Assembly (NCBI GenBank): GCA_013812515.1
Contig: JACCTI010000102.1
Location: 1 to 7,712, forward strand
Source: Chthoniobacterales bacterium
GTDB lineage: Bacteria; Verrucomicrobiota; Verrucomicrobiia; Chthoniobacterales; UBA10450
Length of the DNA stretch: 7,712 nt
Direction: 5' to 3'
Position numbers and translations under genes: made by a program. Shown here one piece after another: positions 6,438-7,712 of the stretch. The notes beneath the pieces are model-generated. The model was not told the DNA's origin, did no database searches, and saw nothing but the letters and a program-made list of their open reading frames with translations. Within the stretch, counting starts at the first letter, position 1. The number at the start of each line of letters is the position of its first letter.

Positions 6438-7686
6438 ATTCTACAGTTGCTTCGCGAGGTACGGCAGCGTGAATCTCCAGCGCTTTCGCTTCCTCCACCG
6501 CGAGAATATCGACCAAGTCCGCGACGTCGGCATCTCGCAATCCTTCCAGGTTCGTAAACCCGGACTTCACCAGCGTGAGCGCCTGATCTTTCGTAATGGG
6601 CAACGCGGCGGCGAGCGCATGCGCGGCCTGCACGACTTTCTGCTCCACCGCGGTCGTGGCCGAGGTGTCCTTGTCGATATTGATCTCCCAGCCGGTCAGA
6701 CGGGAAGTAAGCCGGGCGTTCTGGCCTTTTTTCCCAATGGCTAGCGAGAGCTGATCTTCATCCACGGAAATCTGGACACTCTTCTTCTCCAGATCGAAGA
6801 CGAGATTCTTGACCTTCGCCGGCTTCAGCGCTTCGAGGACGTATTCCTTCGGATCGGAGCTCCAACGAATGATGTCCACCTTCTCGTTGTTCAGCTCGCG
6901 CACAATGTTCTTCACGCGCGAACCGCGCATCCCGACGCAGGCGCCCACGGGATCCACTTTGTCGTTCGCACTCGTGACCGCGATTTTGGTGCGATGACCG
7001 GCTTCGCGCGCGATGCCGCGGATCTCAACCGTGCCATCGTTGATCTCGCTGACCTCAAGTTCAAATAGCCGTCGGACGAAATTCGGATGGCTGCGCGAGA
7101 CGATGATCTCGGGCCCGCGGATGCCGTTTTCGACTGCAACCACGTAAGCGCGGAGACGATCGCCGACGTTGTAATCTTCCACCACGACGCGTTCGCGCTG
7201 CGGCATGATGGCTTCAAATTTTCCCAGATCGAGGATCACGTCGGAGCGGTCGAAACGCCGGACGGTGCCACTGACAATTTCGCCCGCGCGGTCCTTGAAC
7301 TCCTCGTAGATCATCTCCTTTTCGACCTGGCGGATGCGCTGCATCATCGCCTGTTTTGCAGTCTGCGCAGCGATGCGGCCGAAATTGCGCGGGGTCACTT
7401 CCACTTCGACTTCCTGGCCCACTGCCGCATCGGATTTGATGTTGCGCGCTTTGTTGAGCGAGATCTCGTCCGCCGGGTTCGTGACGCTGTCGACCACGAG
7501 CAGGTTGGCCAGGGCGCGGATCTCACCGGTTTTCGGATTGATATCAATGCGGAGATCACGCGACGCGCTGACGCTCTTTTTCGAGGCGGAAAGCAGGGCG
7601 TTCGAAACCGCTTCCAGCAGGATGTCGCGCTTGATTCCGCGTTCCCGCTCGAGGTAGTCCAGCATGGCGATAAACTCGGCGTTCAT
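6436..7686 (-). CDS. nusA: Transcription termination/antitermination factor NusA
   Basis: NusA binds RNA polymerase near the RNA exit channel, stimulates pausing and hairpin-dependent termination, and takes part in antitermination complexes. The 416-residue protein shows the expected order. The polymerase-binding N-terminal domain (about 1-130) starts MNAEFIAMLDYLERERGIKR. The S1 domain (about 135-200) includes GTVRRFDRSDVILDLG. KH1 has its G-x-x-G loop at GMRG (252-255), and KH2 has GKKG (318-321). A C-terminal extension (about 350-416) contains one helix-hairpin-helix-like unit (ITKDQALTLVKSGFTNLEGL). This is between the short Firmicute form, which ends after KH2, and the E. coli form with two acidic repeats. 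The ATG at 7684-7686 gives the canonical family N-terminus. Only 26 bases of upstream sequence are in the window, so the promoter and any rimP are out of view. Confidence 0.97.
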   Translation of the reverse strand: MNAEFIAMLDYLERERGIKRDILLEAVSNALLSASKKSVSASRDLRIDINPKTGEIRALANLLVVDSVTNPADEISLNKARNIKSDAAVGQEVEVEVTPRNFGRIAAQTAKQAMMQRIRQVEKEMIYEEFKDRAGEIVSGTVRRFDRSDVILDLGKFEAIMPQRERVVVEDYNVGDRLRAYVVAVENGIRGPEIIVSRSHPNFVRRLFELEVSEINDGTVEIRGIAREAGHRTKIAVTSANDKVDPVGACVGMRGSRVKNIVRELNNEKVDIIRWSSDPKEYVLEALKPAKVKNLVFDLEKKSVQISVDEDQLSLAIGKKGQNARLTSRLTGWEINIDKDTSATTAVEQKVVQAAHALAAALPITKDQALTLVKSGFTNLEGLRDADVADLVDILAVEEAKALEIHAAVPREATVE

Positions 7687-7712
7687 AAAGCATCGAGCCC
7701 GCAGACAAAAAA

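Noticed and set aside
7687..7712. A-run at the right edge, a T-run upstream of nusA in its own sense
   Set aside because: Only 26 bases are visible. It could be the end of a terminator or a promoter region, but there is no stem or -35/-10 pair to support either.

Overview
The window is a GC-rich bacterial stretch made of two convergent gene blocks with almost no spare DNA. The minus strand, filling about 996 to the right edge, carries a translation/transcription housekeeping operon in the order nusA, infB, rbfA, DHH/DHHA1 phosphoesterase (NrnA-like), truB, ribF. The plus strand, from the left edge to 1022, carries the end of a small membrane protein gene, an ECF-type sigma factor, and a small two-helix membrane protein that overlaps the sigma gene and may be its partner or regulator.

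Organism: the core operon order is common across bacteria, so it does not fix the phylum. The gene order, the alanine/proline-rich IF2 leader, the single C-terminal helical module on NusA, the TruB without a PUA domain and the apparent lack of Shine-Dalgarno motifs would fit a soil Verrucomicrobiota-type (PVC group) genome. This is an inference from general impression, not a placement. The chromosomal housekeeping content and uniform composition argue against a plasmid, phage or island.

How the genes work together: NusA acts on RNA polymerase elongation, pausing and termination. IF2 places initiator tRNA on the ribosome. RbfA matures the 30S subunit. The DHH protein clears very short oligonucleotides and/or pAp. 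TruB makes pseudouridine 55 in tRNA. RibF makes FMN and FAD. Spacing within the operon runs from a 23-base overlap (nrnA/truB) to 69 bases (infB to rbfA), consistent with one transcript. The promoter and any rimP lie beyond the right edge.

The two blocks meet tail to tail: the last 27 bases of the small membrane protein gene are antisense to the last 27 of ribF, leaving no intergenic space for an ordinary terminator. There is no gene-free stretch over 300 bases. I found no tRNA, rRNA, CRISPR array, insertion sequence or phage gene. I do not see a novel multi-gene system; the least-explained part is the left-hand sigma factor module.
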